A DNA stretch of 64,000 nucleotides from Paragorgia papillata (Eukaryota; Cnidaria; Anthozoa; Scleralcyonacea; Coralliidae): the NCBI GenBank assembly GCA_035771165.1, contig JAWNZC010000236.1, forward strand, positions 1,158,501 to 1,222,500, read 5' to 3'. The position numbers and the translations under genes are program-made. The notes under the pieces were generated by a model, which worked only from the letters and a program-made list of their open reading frames with translations, made no database searches and was not told the origin of the DNA. Below, in pieces: positions 1-27,354 of this stretch (within the stretch, counting starts at the first letter, position 1; each line of letters starts with the position of its first letter).

Positions 1-29
1 AAACTACTACAATAGGTTGTTTGAACAGA

Positions 30-232
30 AGTACCATTATTCGACGACCAGCTGATGGCTCCCAACTTGACCTGTAGCTCAGTTGGTAGAGTATCGGACT
101 AGTAAACCGAAGGTGGCGGGTTCGAATCCCAGCTGGGCCAAGTGAGTTTTCTCTACTTGTCCGGTATGGTTTATCACTCGGAGTAACACATTACATTAAA
201 ATATAGACAAAAATAGACACTTAATTTTTCTA
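30..232 (+). mobile_element. tRNA-derived SINE (Thr-like head)
   Basis: A tRNA-like head at 69-141 carries an A box (TAGCTCAGTTGGTAGAG) and a B box (GGTTCGAATCC). The anticodon loop reads CTAGTAA, i.e. AGT, threonine-like. The acceptor arms pair poorly and about 90 bp of non-tRNA body follows, so this is a SINE, not a tRNA gene. The body ends in ATAGACA-rich sequence and runs straight into a TTTG/TCGG tetranucleotide tract. The same element occurs at 51720-51900 (+) and 51245-51445 (-). Confidence 0.8.
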
Positions 233-455
233 TTTGTTTGTTTGTTGGTCGGTCGGTCGGTCGGTCGGTCGGTCGGTCGGTCGGTCGGTCGGTCGGTCGG
301 TCGGTCGGTCGGTCGGTCGGTCGGTTTTGTTTGTTTGTTTGTTTGTTTGTTTGTTTGTTTGTTTGTTTGTTTGTTTGTTTGTTTGTTTGTTTGTTTGTTT
401 GTTTGTTTGTTTGTTTGTCTGTTCGCCTGTCTGTTCGCCTGTCTGTTTGTCTTAA
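232..455 (+). repeat. Tetranucleotide tract (TTTG/TCGG)n
   Basis: About 220 bp of TCGG units followed by TTTG units, then degenerate TCTG/TTCG/CCTG units. It directly follows the SINE body and looks like the amplified SINE tail. It is open in three frames, producing spurious SVGR/FVCL peptides. Confidence 0.95.
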
Positions 456-605
456 CAGGTTCTTAAATGTTGAGGTCTAAATGCTAAATGTTAACTTCGA
501 AGTACTTTAACTATCACGGGGATTTGACGGTACCTTAGTATTGTGTCATTGTTTCTCTGTATGGAAATACAATTCTCTAATTTCGGCGTTTCAATTTTAT
601 TTCAG

Positions 606-16760
<16,155 letters not shown>

Positions 16761-17220
16761 ATTGCCAGTGGGAGAAACGTAGGTTTGCACCGTATACTAC
16801 GGCTTATCAAATACCCAACTAAAGACCAATAATAATATAGCAGAGAAAAGGAAGCAGAACACTTTTACCACAGCTGAACGGTAAAGACCTACAGAATTAT
16901 GAACGAGTTTCGTCATTGGCTATAAGTTCAATAAGTAACCAATCACATTGTCAATTACAAATTCGTTCCCATGCTTATTAGTGATTAGGGTTAGGGTTAG
17001 GATTAGGGTTAAGATTAGGATTTTTGTTAGATACACCATAGCTTCCCCAGTTAATTCTACTAACTAGTTCCATCAAGGGGTGAAGTCCATAGTAGGTTAT
17101 CACTATCTAAATACTGTCATATGTTACCTTCAATAAATATAAAAGTCGTTTTAACTGTTACAGCACTGGACTCAGCAGGTGCAAAACTCGAAACAATGAA
17201 AATCTACCAATAACATTTCA
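16761..17220 (+). other. 3' region of copy A with TTAGGG-like repeats and SINE remnant
   Basis: TTAGGG-like units occur at about 16984-17020. A truncated 5S-type SINE body occupies about 17033-17140 (AGTTAATTCTACTAA, TTCCATCAAGGGGTGA, CTAAATACTGTCATATG). AATAAA at 17132-17137 lies in that SINE tail and is the first good polyadenylation signal after the stop. Confidence 0.6.
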
Positions 17221-17621
17221 CCAATGGACCTTTTCACCAATAGCGGCGCCATCTTGAATTTGCAATGCATTGTGGTCTATCCAGGACACAATGCGGTAAT
17301 ATTTTCTTTATAAATACATTTGTGGCAATAATGTCTAAATATGAACGTTGTAATATTAGTGGACGTATAAGGGTACATTTGTCATTAATCTATCCTTGTA
17401 GGTCCGAGAAATCGAGAATTGTTGCTTTCACATCGAATATATTTAGACATTGTTGCCACGAAAGTGTTTATAAAGAAAAATCTATCTCATTACGTCTCAA
17501 CACTACGCAATCACCTGTTTTAATTAAGCTTGTTAATACCCTTAATTCGCAATGCATTGTGGTAGACTACAATGCATTGCGAATTCAAGATGGCGCCGCT
17601 ACTGTTGAAAAGGTCAATTGG
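17221..17621. mobile_element. ~400-bp MITE with long inverted ends
   Basis: About 55 bp at each end are inverted copies: CCAATGGACCTTTTCACCA with GCGGCGCCATCTTGAATT at the left, and their complement at 17565-17621. The inner TATTTAGACATTGTTGCCAC is inverted near 17320-17340. No ORF of its own. Confidence 0.85.
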
Positions 17622-17820
17622 CCTTTATAATATTTCACTATGTATCATATGAAACATTTGACAAAGAGCTTGACAAAAAGCAAAGCTACGTTTTAATACT
17701 GTATTTATACTTGATTAATACACACATATCTTTTGGAATAAACGCCTTTCTCGATTAGACTGATTTTTCTACTGCAGTTAGTGTTTTTTACCATACAAAC
17801 ATATCTTCTTGTCGCCACAG

Positions 17821-18113
17821 TTAGCTACAGTTTACATAACAACTATCAGTGGTTTCATATTCATTTTCTTTATCACTGTAAGCGGAGTTGGTTCGTGGAC
17901 CATATCGAACAACGGCTTCTTTTTTTGTTTCTTGGGAATCATTCCTACAAGCAGACTTCTTTTTTCGAAGAAATCTGCAGCCAACAATTAACAGAATAGT
18001 GAGCAAGACGGTCCCTCCAGCGGCACACCCGGCGATCAACACAATATTTAAAGACTTTTTGTTCTGTGATGGCTCCTTTTTACCAATTGGGTAGAGGGAT
18101 GACAGCTGATTAC
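17821..18113 (-). CDS. Orphan last exon of a third CACHD1-like paralogue
   Basis: Read on the minus strand, the acceptor is TTTTTCATAG and the exon enters in phase 1, as does the 15887 exon of copy A. It starts GNQLSSLYPIGKKEPSQNKK, then a membrane helix (AGCAAGGTVLLTILLIVG), a basic stop (RFLRKKK) and a tail ending CYVNCS and TAA at 17821. GNQLSSLYP aligns with the copy A micro-exon, so here the micro-exon and membrane exon are fused. The tail lacks the PPSY motif and instead has tyrosines (YETTDSCYVN). No further exons of this gene were recognised on the minus strand to the right, so it may be a relic, or its other exons may be too diverged or distant to see. Confidence 0.7.
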
Positions 18114-18139
18114 CTATGAAAAATAATTGTGTGTGTATT

Positions 18140-18270
18140 AATAACTTCTTATTAACCGTTACGGAAAAATATCAGACCTTGACAGTACGGACCGAGCTCG
18201 TAGAGCGAAGTCTGTACATAAAAGACCAAAGTCTGATATTTTTCGTAAAAGTATAGTGTGACCGCGAGCG
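18140..18270. repeat. Dispersed repeat, copy 1
   Basis: CTTCTTATTAACCG, AAAAATATCAGACC and TTGACAGTACGGACCG recur at about 33785-33880 (CTTCTTATTAACCG, GAAATATCAAACC, CTTGACAGTATACGGACCG). There is also an internal inversion (AAATATCAGAC against GTCTGATATTT). Both copies sit just beyond a gene. Confidence 0.7.
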
Positions 18271-18950
18271 TATGACATATAGCCTCATCGTTTCCAATGT
18301 TGTTGCTCGTGTTGTTATCGCTTTCGGAATCCTAAAACTCACTTCCAGATTGCTCATTTTTGCGGTTTTCTTTCGTTGTTCTTTTGTAAACAAAATGGCT
18401 GGCAAAACCCGTAATGGACCGCGTGGTAATAAACTTTATTTCAATTCGGATTTGAGATTAGCATATTTGCTTGTATCTCCGAAGAAAAAAGTAAATAAAT
18501 TAAATATTACATAGTTTATATAATTTTTGAAAGAAGGAAATATATCTAACAAAATAGAAAACTCGTCGAATGTTAATTTAGGACGTATTTTACAAAGAAA
18601 AAAAAAGTGTCATGACATCCTCCAGAATCGACAGAGACTATATGCTAAAAGGTCTCATCGACAATGAAATTTCGAATCGAATTTTTAAAAGAGATAATAT
18701 TTGATTATTTGGTGCCGCCGTAATTTCAACATCCAAAAGTTCCCAACACTTAGAAGAATAATAGGCAAATGAATGTAAGCCAAATTTAGTAGTTCGAACC
18801 TTGGGAATGCAATCCTCTTAAATTACTTGAAATACATGAACGCAACAACACCTCGCCCACTTTTACATGCTTTTTTAAAACACCCCCCATCCACCCATCC
18901 CCTGATTAAAATAAGGACTCCTGATATACAGCAGTAGTAATAGACCCCAC
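18271..18950. other. Spacer, no gene recognised
   Basis: Contains AT-rich sequence with no convincing splice-bordered coding segment. The short frame at 18272-18514 has no recognisable motif. Confidence 0.4.
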
Positions 18951-18954
18951 TATG

Positions 18955-19200
18955 GAGTACAAAGGGATGCCGCCTCATTAAATATTCAACTTATTATTTA
19001 TTCAGGCCCAGGCTCCTTTGGGACCTCCTAACCCTAATCTCATATGGAGAACAAAGGGATGCCGCCTCATTAAATATTCAACTTATTATTTATTCATTCT
19101 CAGGCTCCTTGGGGACTCTTAACCCTAATCTCATTATTTATGCTTACGTTGTCATTATTTCTCAGGCTCCTTTGGGACCGTCTAACCCTAACTTTCCCCC
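18955..19200. repeat. Tandem ~90-bp duplications with CCCTAA-like units
   Basis: ACAAAGGGATGCCGCCTCAT with TTCAACTTATTATTTATTCA occurs twice (18960 and 19052). CAGGCTCCTTTGGGACC occurs three times (about 19010, 19100, 19163), each followed by CTAACCCTAA. Confidence 0.8.
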
Positions 19201-19337
19201 CAAACCCTAGCTGTTACTCAACCCCCCGTGTAATATGTCATAACGGATAGCTCTCCGACTGATTTCCGAAGTTACGTCATTATCAAAAGGCACTCGACTT
19301 ATGTTCCTTATAAGTATTTGTAAGTACCTTTTCATTT

Positions 19338-20990
19338 ATACACTTTACCCCACTGTCAGTCAACACTTGTGGGACACGTAGGTACAAAGAGCATGCGTAC
19401 AGTAAGCTTTAACGAAATAGACGTTCTTTACAAGGAACGAGAGAGAAATTGATAGAGACACTTTATATTTTTTATCTGAAACCTTGTCTGGAGGAATAGA
19501 GAGAGTTTTGAACAGCCTAAATGTCTGAATCGGCTGAGATAACATATAGACTTGAATTAATATTGTATCATGAATATTATATTTTTAGAACCTAAATATT
19601 CAAAGAGAGTAAGTCATCCTAGAATCATTACTAACTAAACTCTCGTTTATAAAGCAAGTCAAGATATCGTAAGAAGAACTTAAGATATATTTTAGATGAG
19701 GAATCACTTCGAGAAGTCATGAAAAGAACGATTTTAAGTGTCGAAATATAAACTAAAGGCAAAGCGATTTATTACTTCGAAAGCGTTGCTACGCTTTCTG
19801 TTACTAAGTGTGATTTGCATATTTATCCTCAGTGCACGTGCAGGAGACAAAAGAGAAACTCATTAGGGGTCATTAGCCTAGGGCTCGAAGTCGCTCGGAG
19901 CCGCTCAGAGCCGGCAACGCGGTTTCGCTATGGTAACACTGCTAATGACCTTCTCGCCCGAGAATAAATTCAATCTGCGATTAAACGGCAAGTGATTGTA
20001 AATAATTTTGACACGTATGGATTTTTACTTTTAATTTTAACAGAATACAAACGAAATATTCTCATAATGCCTAAAGATTTAAAATAGGAGGTGTATACTC
20101 CAGAAACCCCAGAAAGCTGATGCCACTGTGCCGGACTTGTGGAACTTTGCACAGTTCTTAAACGTATAAACACCATGGCGAACCAAATATCTAATATAAT
20201 ATTCATATATAAGGCAAGCTTTTCATTACTATGTGCTAGTGTTAATACGTTTTAAAACCCTTTTGATAATGACGATCTTCGGGAATTAGTCGGAGAGCTA
20301 TCGGTTGTGACGTAATACACGGGGGAGGGGTTGAGTAACAGTAGAGGGTCCCAAAGAAGCCTGAGACGAATGAAGGACGCGACGCGGTTTTGCTATGGTA
20401 ACACTGTTAATGACCTTCTCGCCTAGACTTGCCTAAGCGCTTAATCTCCTTAATGACCCCCAATGAGTTTCTCTTTTGTCTCCTGCACGTGCACTGAGGA
20501 TAAATATGCAAATATCACACTTAGTAACAGAAAGCGTTGCAACGCTTTCGAAGTAATAAATCACTTTGCCTTTAGTTTATATTTCGACACTTAAAATCGT
20601 TCTTTTCATGACTTCTCGAAGTGATTTCTCATCTAAAATATATCTTAAGTTCTTCTTACAATATCTTGACTTGCTTTATAAACGAGAGTTTAGTTAGTAA
20701 TGATTCTAGGATGACTTACTCTCTTTGAATATTTAGGTTCTAAAAATATAATATTCATGATACAATATTAATTCAAGTCTATATGTTAACTCAGCCGATT
20801 CAGACATTTAGGCTGTTCAAAACTCTCTCTATTCCTCCAGACAAGGTTTCAGATAAAAAATATAAAGTGTCTCTATCAATTTCTCTCTCGTTAATTGTAA
20901 AGAACGTCTATTTCCTTAAAGCTTACTGTACGCATGCTCTTTGTACCTACGTGTCCCACAAGTGTTGACTGACAGTGGGGTAAAGTGTAT
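19338..20990. repeat. Large inverted repeat, ~540-bp arms
   Basis: Arms 19338-19876 and about 20446-20990 are inverted copies with only occasional mismatches. They give mirror-image 61-residue frames (19360-19545 minus, 20783-20968 plus). The spacer of about 570 bp begins and ends with a direct repeat (GCTATGGTAACACTG with AATGACCTTCTCGCC at 19926 and 20392). No transposase is seen. It could be a large MITE, a fold-back element or a local inverted duplication. Confidence 0.9.
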
Positions 20991-21059
20991 TCAACGTGCT
21001 CACTGCGTTTTGCAGGAGCCCGAATGAACACCTGACCAGGTGTCTTGTTGAAACAGGGC

Positions 21060-21707
21060 TAGCCTGCGTAGCCGGCGCTGGGGATTGGGACGGACAGTGA
21101 AAGAGCGCCTGCAGGGGTCTATTGTTATTTTTCGTGCATAGCGTTTGCCGGTCGCAATCTATTGGTTGATACGCTAATGATCCATCAATCAAAGAGAGTT
21201 TGAATTTCCGCTGCATACGTTGGCGAAGAGAAGAGCGTTGCGAAAATGTGCCTTGCCGGCTATAGTAGGAACGAGTTAAAAATAAGCTTGATAAGAGAGT
21301 GGCCATAAGGGAACTGCATGTGCATCCGAAGGAAAATGTTCATTCGCTTTTTTCCCTATACAGTTAATTACGGTAAGATTTTCACGCAAGACGTGGCGGT
21401 CCCTTCGGCTTAACGGCGAATAATTGAATTGTCTGACATTGACTTGAGCAAAACATAATTCAGAATTTCTTTACAATCGCATTTAATTCGAATCAGTGGG
21501 ATCTACTCAGGCGTACTTCTCCGGTTGCATTGGCCATCAGAAAAATTCGCTATAATAAAATTTAATTAAGCTATTTAGCTCAGGTTTTTGAAATTGACAA
21601 TTTCCAAAAATACACTGTTTTATCATTAGGGGGCGGCACGAAAAATAACAATAGGCTCCTGCAGGCGCTCCCTTTCCCCGGTCACCCAGCGCCTGCCACG
21701 CAGGCTA
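21060..21707. mobile_element. 648-bp MITE with TAGCCTGCG ends
   Basis: The left end TAGCCTGCGTAGCCGGCGC and the right end GCGCCTGCCACGCAGGCTA are inverted, and the homology continues inward for about 75 bp to TGTTATTTTTCGTGC. The frame on the minus strand at 20947-21306 crosses the border and is not a gene. Confidence 0.85.
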
Positions 21708-22029
21708 AAATAGGACTGATTGCAGAAACGCCGTTCTTCCGTTGTTTACGAAAATCAGTGTTTAAACGAGTTTTAAAATATCTAGATAAGCTGCAAAATG
21801 TTGACTATGTAAATCAACTAACAATTAACTATTGTCTAATGTTGTAGTCGACGTTGGTTAAATCAGATATATTTTGTTTAACTACTCACTGTCTAACTAA
21901 ATCACCGTTTCTGCAATTGGCTCATAGTTGAAGTAAAAAGTCAAACGTGACACTTGTGAAGTGTGGGGTTCAATATCGCCCACACATTGCAAGCCAAATA
22001 ACAGTTCCGTTTGGGATTCCCCAAAGTCC
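21708..22029. other. Spacer, nothing recognised
   Basis: No repeat, RNA or coding signal was identified in this stretch. Confidence 0.4.
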
Positions 22030-22955
22030 CAATTGCAAGGGGAATTATTTTTTTTGCAAGGGGAAAAAACAACGGGAGGGGAAAGCCCAATGACGTCAGG
22101 TTAGTACTTGACACACCCGGCATGTTCATTAACCGAGACGGGGAATAGTCGACGCCAAACTACGTTCTTTAAAAGAGAAAGAAGCTAGGACAAGCTGGGA
22201 TCAATGACGTTTAGTTACACAAAATAGCCAAGTCAAAAGGAAACTGGTGACTTGTCGAGTGTTCAAAGGTATTGAGAATATATTTTGTATTTACTCCCTG
22301 GTTAATTTTGATAACTTCATACAGCACAACCTGATACAGAGAAGTTAAGGAAATATGTATACGCCATACGATATTTGTATTGGTTTGACCTCTATGCATG
22401 TTCTTTAAAATAGATTGCGCCATTGCGGGGTTTTATTACTGTTCTGGACACAGCGGCCCAATTTCAATAAGTCCTGTGACAGCCCACAATACAGGCATTT
22501 TAACCCAATATTTTCGCTTATGAAAATATATGATTTAAGCGAACGGATTTGTGTTAATTTGTCGTTGGCTTGTCAAGATGTCTTGTTTCATATTTTCCTT
22601 TGTTGTTGATTCGATTGGAAGCGATTTGTGGCGAGTTAATTCTTCGTCACCGCTGTTCCTCACCTTGACTAAAATAATACGAAGGCTGACCACTTCCAGA
22701 CCACTTTCTAGACATAGCCTTGAACAGTTGAACTCTAACTCAAATATCTCCGCTCAAAATCGTCGCACGGCCGTAAATATTTTATGACCGCATAGTTCGA
22801 ACCTTTCTCTTTCCAACGAACCTTTTTTGTTCATAACTCGTTCAATTTTGCGACATACGATTGATACGATTCACACTCGGACAAATTCGATAGTCTCTTG
22901 ACATCATCGCTAAGTCACAAGAGCGTATTAAAGTGACAAAGTCAAGTGAGGGTTA
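22030..22955. repeat. 0.9-kb dispersed repeat, copy 1
   Basis: It aligns with 24980-25966 in the same orientation, at perhaps 80 percent identity by eye. Anchors are TCTTTAAAAGAGAAAGAAGC, GGAAACTGGTGACTTGTCGA, ATTTGTATTGGTTTGAC and ACAATACAGGCATTTTAACC. It is interrupted by the MITE at 22956-23705 and resumes at 23706 with GCCCTTCGGAATATAT. Family unknown. Confidence 0.83.
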
Positions 22956-23705
22956 GGGACCGTTCATTATTTATCGGGGGGGGGGGGGGGGTGATGGGTG
23001 AGAAATTGCCAAACTTTCTTTTTTTTTTTAAGGTACCCCCCAAGCAAAGTTCAAAAATTTGGTAGCCCCCCTATTTATTTGACATAATTTCAGTCCCCCC
23101 CCCCCCACCAACCCTTCAAATCCTGACATTAATCTTAAAACTAACCCCACCCACCCTATAAAACCTCAAAATTCAACCCATTCAACCCTAAACCTAACCT
23201 TAACCCTAAATATAACCTTCTTAACCCCAACCTTAATTCCCACCCGACCCACACATTAAACTAATTGTCACCTTAACCTTCTCCTTAATCTCAATCATAA
23301 TTATTACCCTACAGTGTATTACACCTTAAACCTCAAATTATTACTGTAACCATTCTCCACTACTATTCACCAACACAATACACCAAGCATGGTAATTTAC
23401 AACCAGGATCTAAATACCTAAGCCCTATGGTTTACACTTTTACTTTTATTTTACATTTTACAAAACAACACAAAATAATTCCAATTAAAGGCTTTTCTGA
23501 ATGATTTTTCCCAATAAGAAATGTTTGTTTGTATAATAATGTTGATCATCAAAGACTCTTATCCTTGTTTAATACAAAAACTTCATGCCCCCCCCTTAAG
23601 AACTTATAAATTATTTCAGAGTCCCCCCAAAAGAAGTAGCAATTTCAGGTCCCCCTATTTTCTCACCCATCCCCCCCCCCCCTCCGATAAATAATGAACG
23701 GTCCC
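22956..23705. mobile_element. 750-bp MITE with TTA duplication and poly-G/C ends
   Basis: Ends are GGGACCGTTCATTATTTATC and GATAAATAATGAACGGTCCC, with G and C homopolymers just inside. TTA lies at 22953-22955 and 23706-23708. The sister repeat near 25915 has a single TTA (GGGGTTAGGC), the empty site. A 3-bp TTA duplication suggests PIF/Harbinger-type mobilisation. Confidence 0.9.
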
Positions 23706-23716
23706 TTAGCCCTTCG

Positions 23717-23770
<54 letters not shown>
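23717..23770. repeat. (AT)n microsatellite
   Basis: About 48 bp of AT at the 3' end of the 0.9-kb repeat. The second copy of that repeat also ends in a short AT run (25951-25966). Confidence 0.95.
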
Positions 23771-24450
23771 CGTAAATTAAGTCCTTTAGGAATAAAACTA
23801 TCAAGTTTGTATTTCCAACTGTGGTATGTCGAAACTACCTCTCTATTAGCAGGATTATGATTATCTGTCTTACACCTTTGTGGCCTCACAACAGAGTGGC
23901 CTCACAACTTGTGACCTTGTTCAAAAAAATATACGTATATAGATGCTCAGCTGGTATACCACGCTGACCCTTTTTTGTAAGGATTCAAACAACTTTTATG
24001 ATTGCTGAAACTCTTACGGAAAGAGTATAGATGTTGCTACAAACATAAACTTTTCGGTAAACTTTGTCATCGCACCAACTATAGACTATAATATGTGTAT
24101 ATCTTAAAACGTTTTATCCATACAACTAAATGCTTCATGAGAACCATAGACTAATATTCGGCCACAATAATTGTCGACATGAAAATCGATAGAAGTCGGC
24201 TAAATAGATAGTCTATTACTGCGTTTATTTTTTTAGGTTCTTTGTCCCCCGATAACAAAACCGGAGAAAAAGACCCAGGCAAAATTAATGCCGGAACAAA
24301 AGCCCGCGACAAAAGTTTACTCGCGCCATTTACTCGCGACTCGCGCCATTTACTCGCGGCTTGCGATAAACACTTTTCAACAATATGTCACCTTCTCACC
24401 TTCATGATGCAGAGAAAGGCGCGCCAATTAGATTATCGCGCGAATTTTAT
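23771..24450. other. Spacer, nothing recognised
   Basis: Contains a small local duplication (CTCGCGCCATTTACTCGCG) near 24320-24360. No other feature is supported. Confidence 0.4.
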
Positions 24451-24454
24451 AAAT

Positions 24455-24595
24455 TATGACTTTCTTCGCAGCTCGAAACGCATTTACAAACATCTATGCG
24501 ACTTCCAGTTCGTTCTTTGATTATTTAGCTCAATTATCCAAGAATATTTTACAGTAACTCAGTACTTTCGCTTTTCACTTGTCAATAATATCTAA
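24455..24595. repeat. 130-bp dispersed repeat, copy 1
   Basis: CTTTCTTCGCAGC, CTCGAAACGCATTTACAAAC and ATATTTTACAGTAACTCAGT recur in the same order and orientation at 29098-29228. Confidence 0.85.
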
Positions 24596-24719
24596 TTCGT
24601 CGACAAACCAACGGCCGGGTATTGCTTCGTGGGCTTAGAGCTGTTAGGAACGAAGCCAATTTATTGGCGCTATACTGGCGCGATTATTCATTTAGCTCAC
24701 ATTTGCGTGAGCTATACTG

Positions 24720-24890
24720 ATCTAGGCCGGCCCAATCAGAATTCGAGTTGACTATCGCTCAGATATTGAGAGCGCGACAGTGACCAAGTCCTAGCCAATC
24801 AAACTTCGAGTTGACTATCGCTCAGATGCATGACCCGGTCAGCCAATCAGACATCTAGTTGACTGACGCTCAACTTTCGCTCAGCTATAG
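24720..24890. repeat. Degenerate tandem repeat, GAGTTGACTATCGCTCAGAT
   Basis: Three to four units of CCAATCAGA.TTCGAGTTGAC and TATCGCTCAGAT, each about 60 bp, with diverged spacers. Possibly regulatory or simple tandem DNA. Confidence 0.6.
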
Positions 24891-24979
24891 CGGAAGTACC
24901 ACCACTGACCTAAGTCCATAAACAATCAGCAGCTAATTAAGTCCAAGTGTCACGTGGACCACCTAAGGACCCAGGGCCG

Positions 24980-25966
24980 GAAAGGTGGTTGCAAGGGGAC
25001 ATTTTCAAGGAGGGGAAACCCCAAATAATTTATAATCAGGTTATCCTTTATTGACAGTAGCCAATGAGAATCGAGTACTTGACACACATGTAATTCTTTA
25101 AAAGAGAAAGAAGCTAGGTTTATGAACGTAACAATTGAACATTTCTTCAAGACTTGAGCAGAGGAACAAACCGGGCTCAATGACGTTTAGATACACGAAA
25201 TAGTCAAGTCAAAAGGAAACTGGTGACTTGTCGAGTGTTCAGAGGTATTGAGAATATTGTATTTGTATTTACTAGCTTCCTGATTAATTTTGATAACTTC
25301 ATACTCACAATTGTAGCACAATCTGTGGATCAGGGAGGTTCGGAAATATGTATACGACATAAGATATTTGTATTGGTTTGACGTCCATGCATGTTCTTTA
25401 ATAGATTGCGCCATTGCGAGGTTTTATACTGATCTGGACACAGCGGCGTAATTTCAATAAGTGCTGTGACAGCCCCGCACAATACAGGCATTTTAACCCA
25501 ATATATTTGAAAATATATGATTTCATACAGACTAAACGAACATATGCTCGTAAACAAACAAACAAACAAACAAACAAACAAACGAACGGATTTGTATTAA
25601 TTTGTCGTAAGTATCAACAATTTGTGAATAAATTCTACGCGGCTTTTTAATATGTCTCCTTCAATTCCTTGTAAACCTTGACCACTTTCTGATCATTTCT
25701 CGACATCAAATATCTCCGCTAAAAATTGTCGCCCGGTCATAAATCTTTCACGAGCGCATAGTTCCAATGAACTTTCTTTGTTCCGTAACCCGTTCAATTT
25801 TTGCGACATACGAAGCTATCTCTTCTCACACTCGAACAAATTTTTTGATAGTCGGTTGACATCATCGCGAAGCCACATATATGTAAGCGGAAGTGACAAA
25901 GTCAGGCCTTTGGGGTTAGGCTAGGTAAAATTTACCCAGCCCTTTGGAATATATATATATATATAG
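24980..25966. repeat. 0.9-kb dispersed repeat, copy 2
   Basis: Second copy of the 22030 repeat, without the 750-bp MITE. It carries an (AAAC)n run at 25553-25582 that copy 1 lacks. Confidence 0.83.
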
Positions 25967-26084
25967 TATTTTTTCAGAGGTGAATATAAAGATCCCAAGC
26001 TTTTAATTGGTTGAAAATGTCTTCATATATCCTTATATTCACGCCGCATCAGGCGGTGAATATATGGATTGCCATTTTTCAAAA

Positions 26085-27352
26085 TGTCGTTCAGCCGATT
26101 TGCCAACGTTACCGATGAGGAAATTGAAAAATTATAAGAGAATTCGATTCAGTTCCGAAAAATACTAAGGAGTACAAAAAATATGGGTTAAAGCTATTCA
26201 GAGGTAAAAATGCAGTTTTTTATTAAAATAAATAAAGGAATTACTTGATAATTTGTGAATTGGGTTCGTAGCGAAAAATTTATGGCGTAAATACTACAGG
26301 AAAAACGATAAACACGGATATTTTTCTTTTCATAGAATCGTACTCGCAAAAAACAACTTTTCAAACAGAATTTGAAGGTTTATCTTTAGTAGACATGAAC
26401 AAATGTCTCTCAAAATGTTTTTGTTTCGGCGAGAAAAAAGATGGGATCGGACGTATTATAAAAAACAAGTTTGCTGGCCGTCAGAGCTGCGCTTGACCGG
26501 CATCTAAAATCACCACCTTTCAAAAAAAAAAATTCCATTTGTGACCCTATATTGTTTGCGAAGCTAACAAAACGTTGAATTGGTTTCTCAAACACCTGTG
26601 GAGCAATGGTAAAATAGCAGGAAATGTCAACAAAACGCCTTTAAGCGCCGAAATGGTCAACAAATTGTACGAGGCAGAAGAACTCGGAAACGCCGACACA
26701 AATGATCTTCGAGTGTTGTTGCAAACGACATAGTTTTACATCTCTTTATAATTCTTTGGAAAAATAGGTCGAAAAAACCAAGCTTGAATGAAAAAGTCGT
26801 TTTTTCGTCTTACAGCTTCTCCCGAAGGTGAGGAATATTTCGAAATCAACAAAACAAATCCGGGGTCAGTTTTAACAACAAAAAGCCACACTGGTGGCCT
26901 AGAAGGAACCGAAGATCATTCATACGGCAAAATATTTGCTCAACCATGCATAAGCTCGCCTATATATATATAGATGTCCTGTCAAAAATCTAAGCCACTT
27001 GAATCCAAAAATTGAAGCCTTTTTCAGCGTCCTAAACAAATGTCGACCAGGTTTCATCAGGAGTCTGATGACGTTTTGTGCGAAGCACGGAAACTCGGCC
27101 ATAATACATTGAAAAAAACATGCTCAGCTGTTATATGACCGAAACAGCTGGTGTCTCTCCGTATTTGACAAACCATTCGTTGAGATCGGGCGACAACTGT
27201 AACCGTTTTGTCATCAGAAAATGTTGAAACTCGCCAAATTAAAGCAGTAACTGGTCACAGGAGTGATGCAAGCATCCGAAGTTACTGCGAAAGGCCAACA
27301 CTCGACCAATTCCATCAAACGTCTTCAGCACTTACCTCTTTCATCAACGGTC
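26085..27352 (+). pseudogene. Crypton-type tyrosine recombinase relic
   Basis: The coding remnant starts MSFSRFANVTDEEIEKL, then by frameshift IPKNTKE-like text (DUF3504-type N-part). It continues with TEDHSYGKIFAQP, SHLNPKIEAFFQRP, SPYLTNHSLRSGDNC and TGHRSDASIRSYCERPT. The NHSLR, TGHRS and SYCERP blocks hold the Arg, His/Arg and Tyr positions of Crypton recombinases and of the domesticated ZMYM/QRICH1/KCTD1 relatives. Several stops and frameshifts make it inactive. It is cut at about 27355 by a minus-strand LINE. Confidence 0.78.
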
Positions 27353-27354
27353 TC

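Noticed and set aside
69..141. Functional tRNA-Thr gene
   Set aside because: Acceptor and anticodon stems pair poorly, a SINE body follows, and there are two more diverged copies.
234..480. Three overlapping plus-strand ORFs
   Set aside because: They translate the TCGG/TTTG tract in three frames (SVGR and FVCL repeats); microsatellite artefacts.
18172..18514. Short ORFs on both strands
   Set aside because: No motif, splice site or conservation; they overlap a dispersed repeat.
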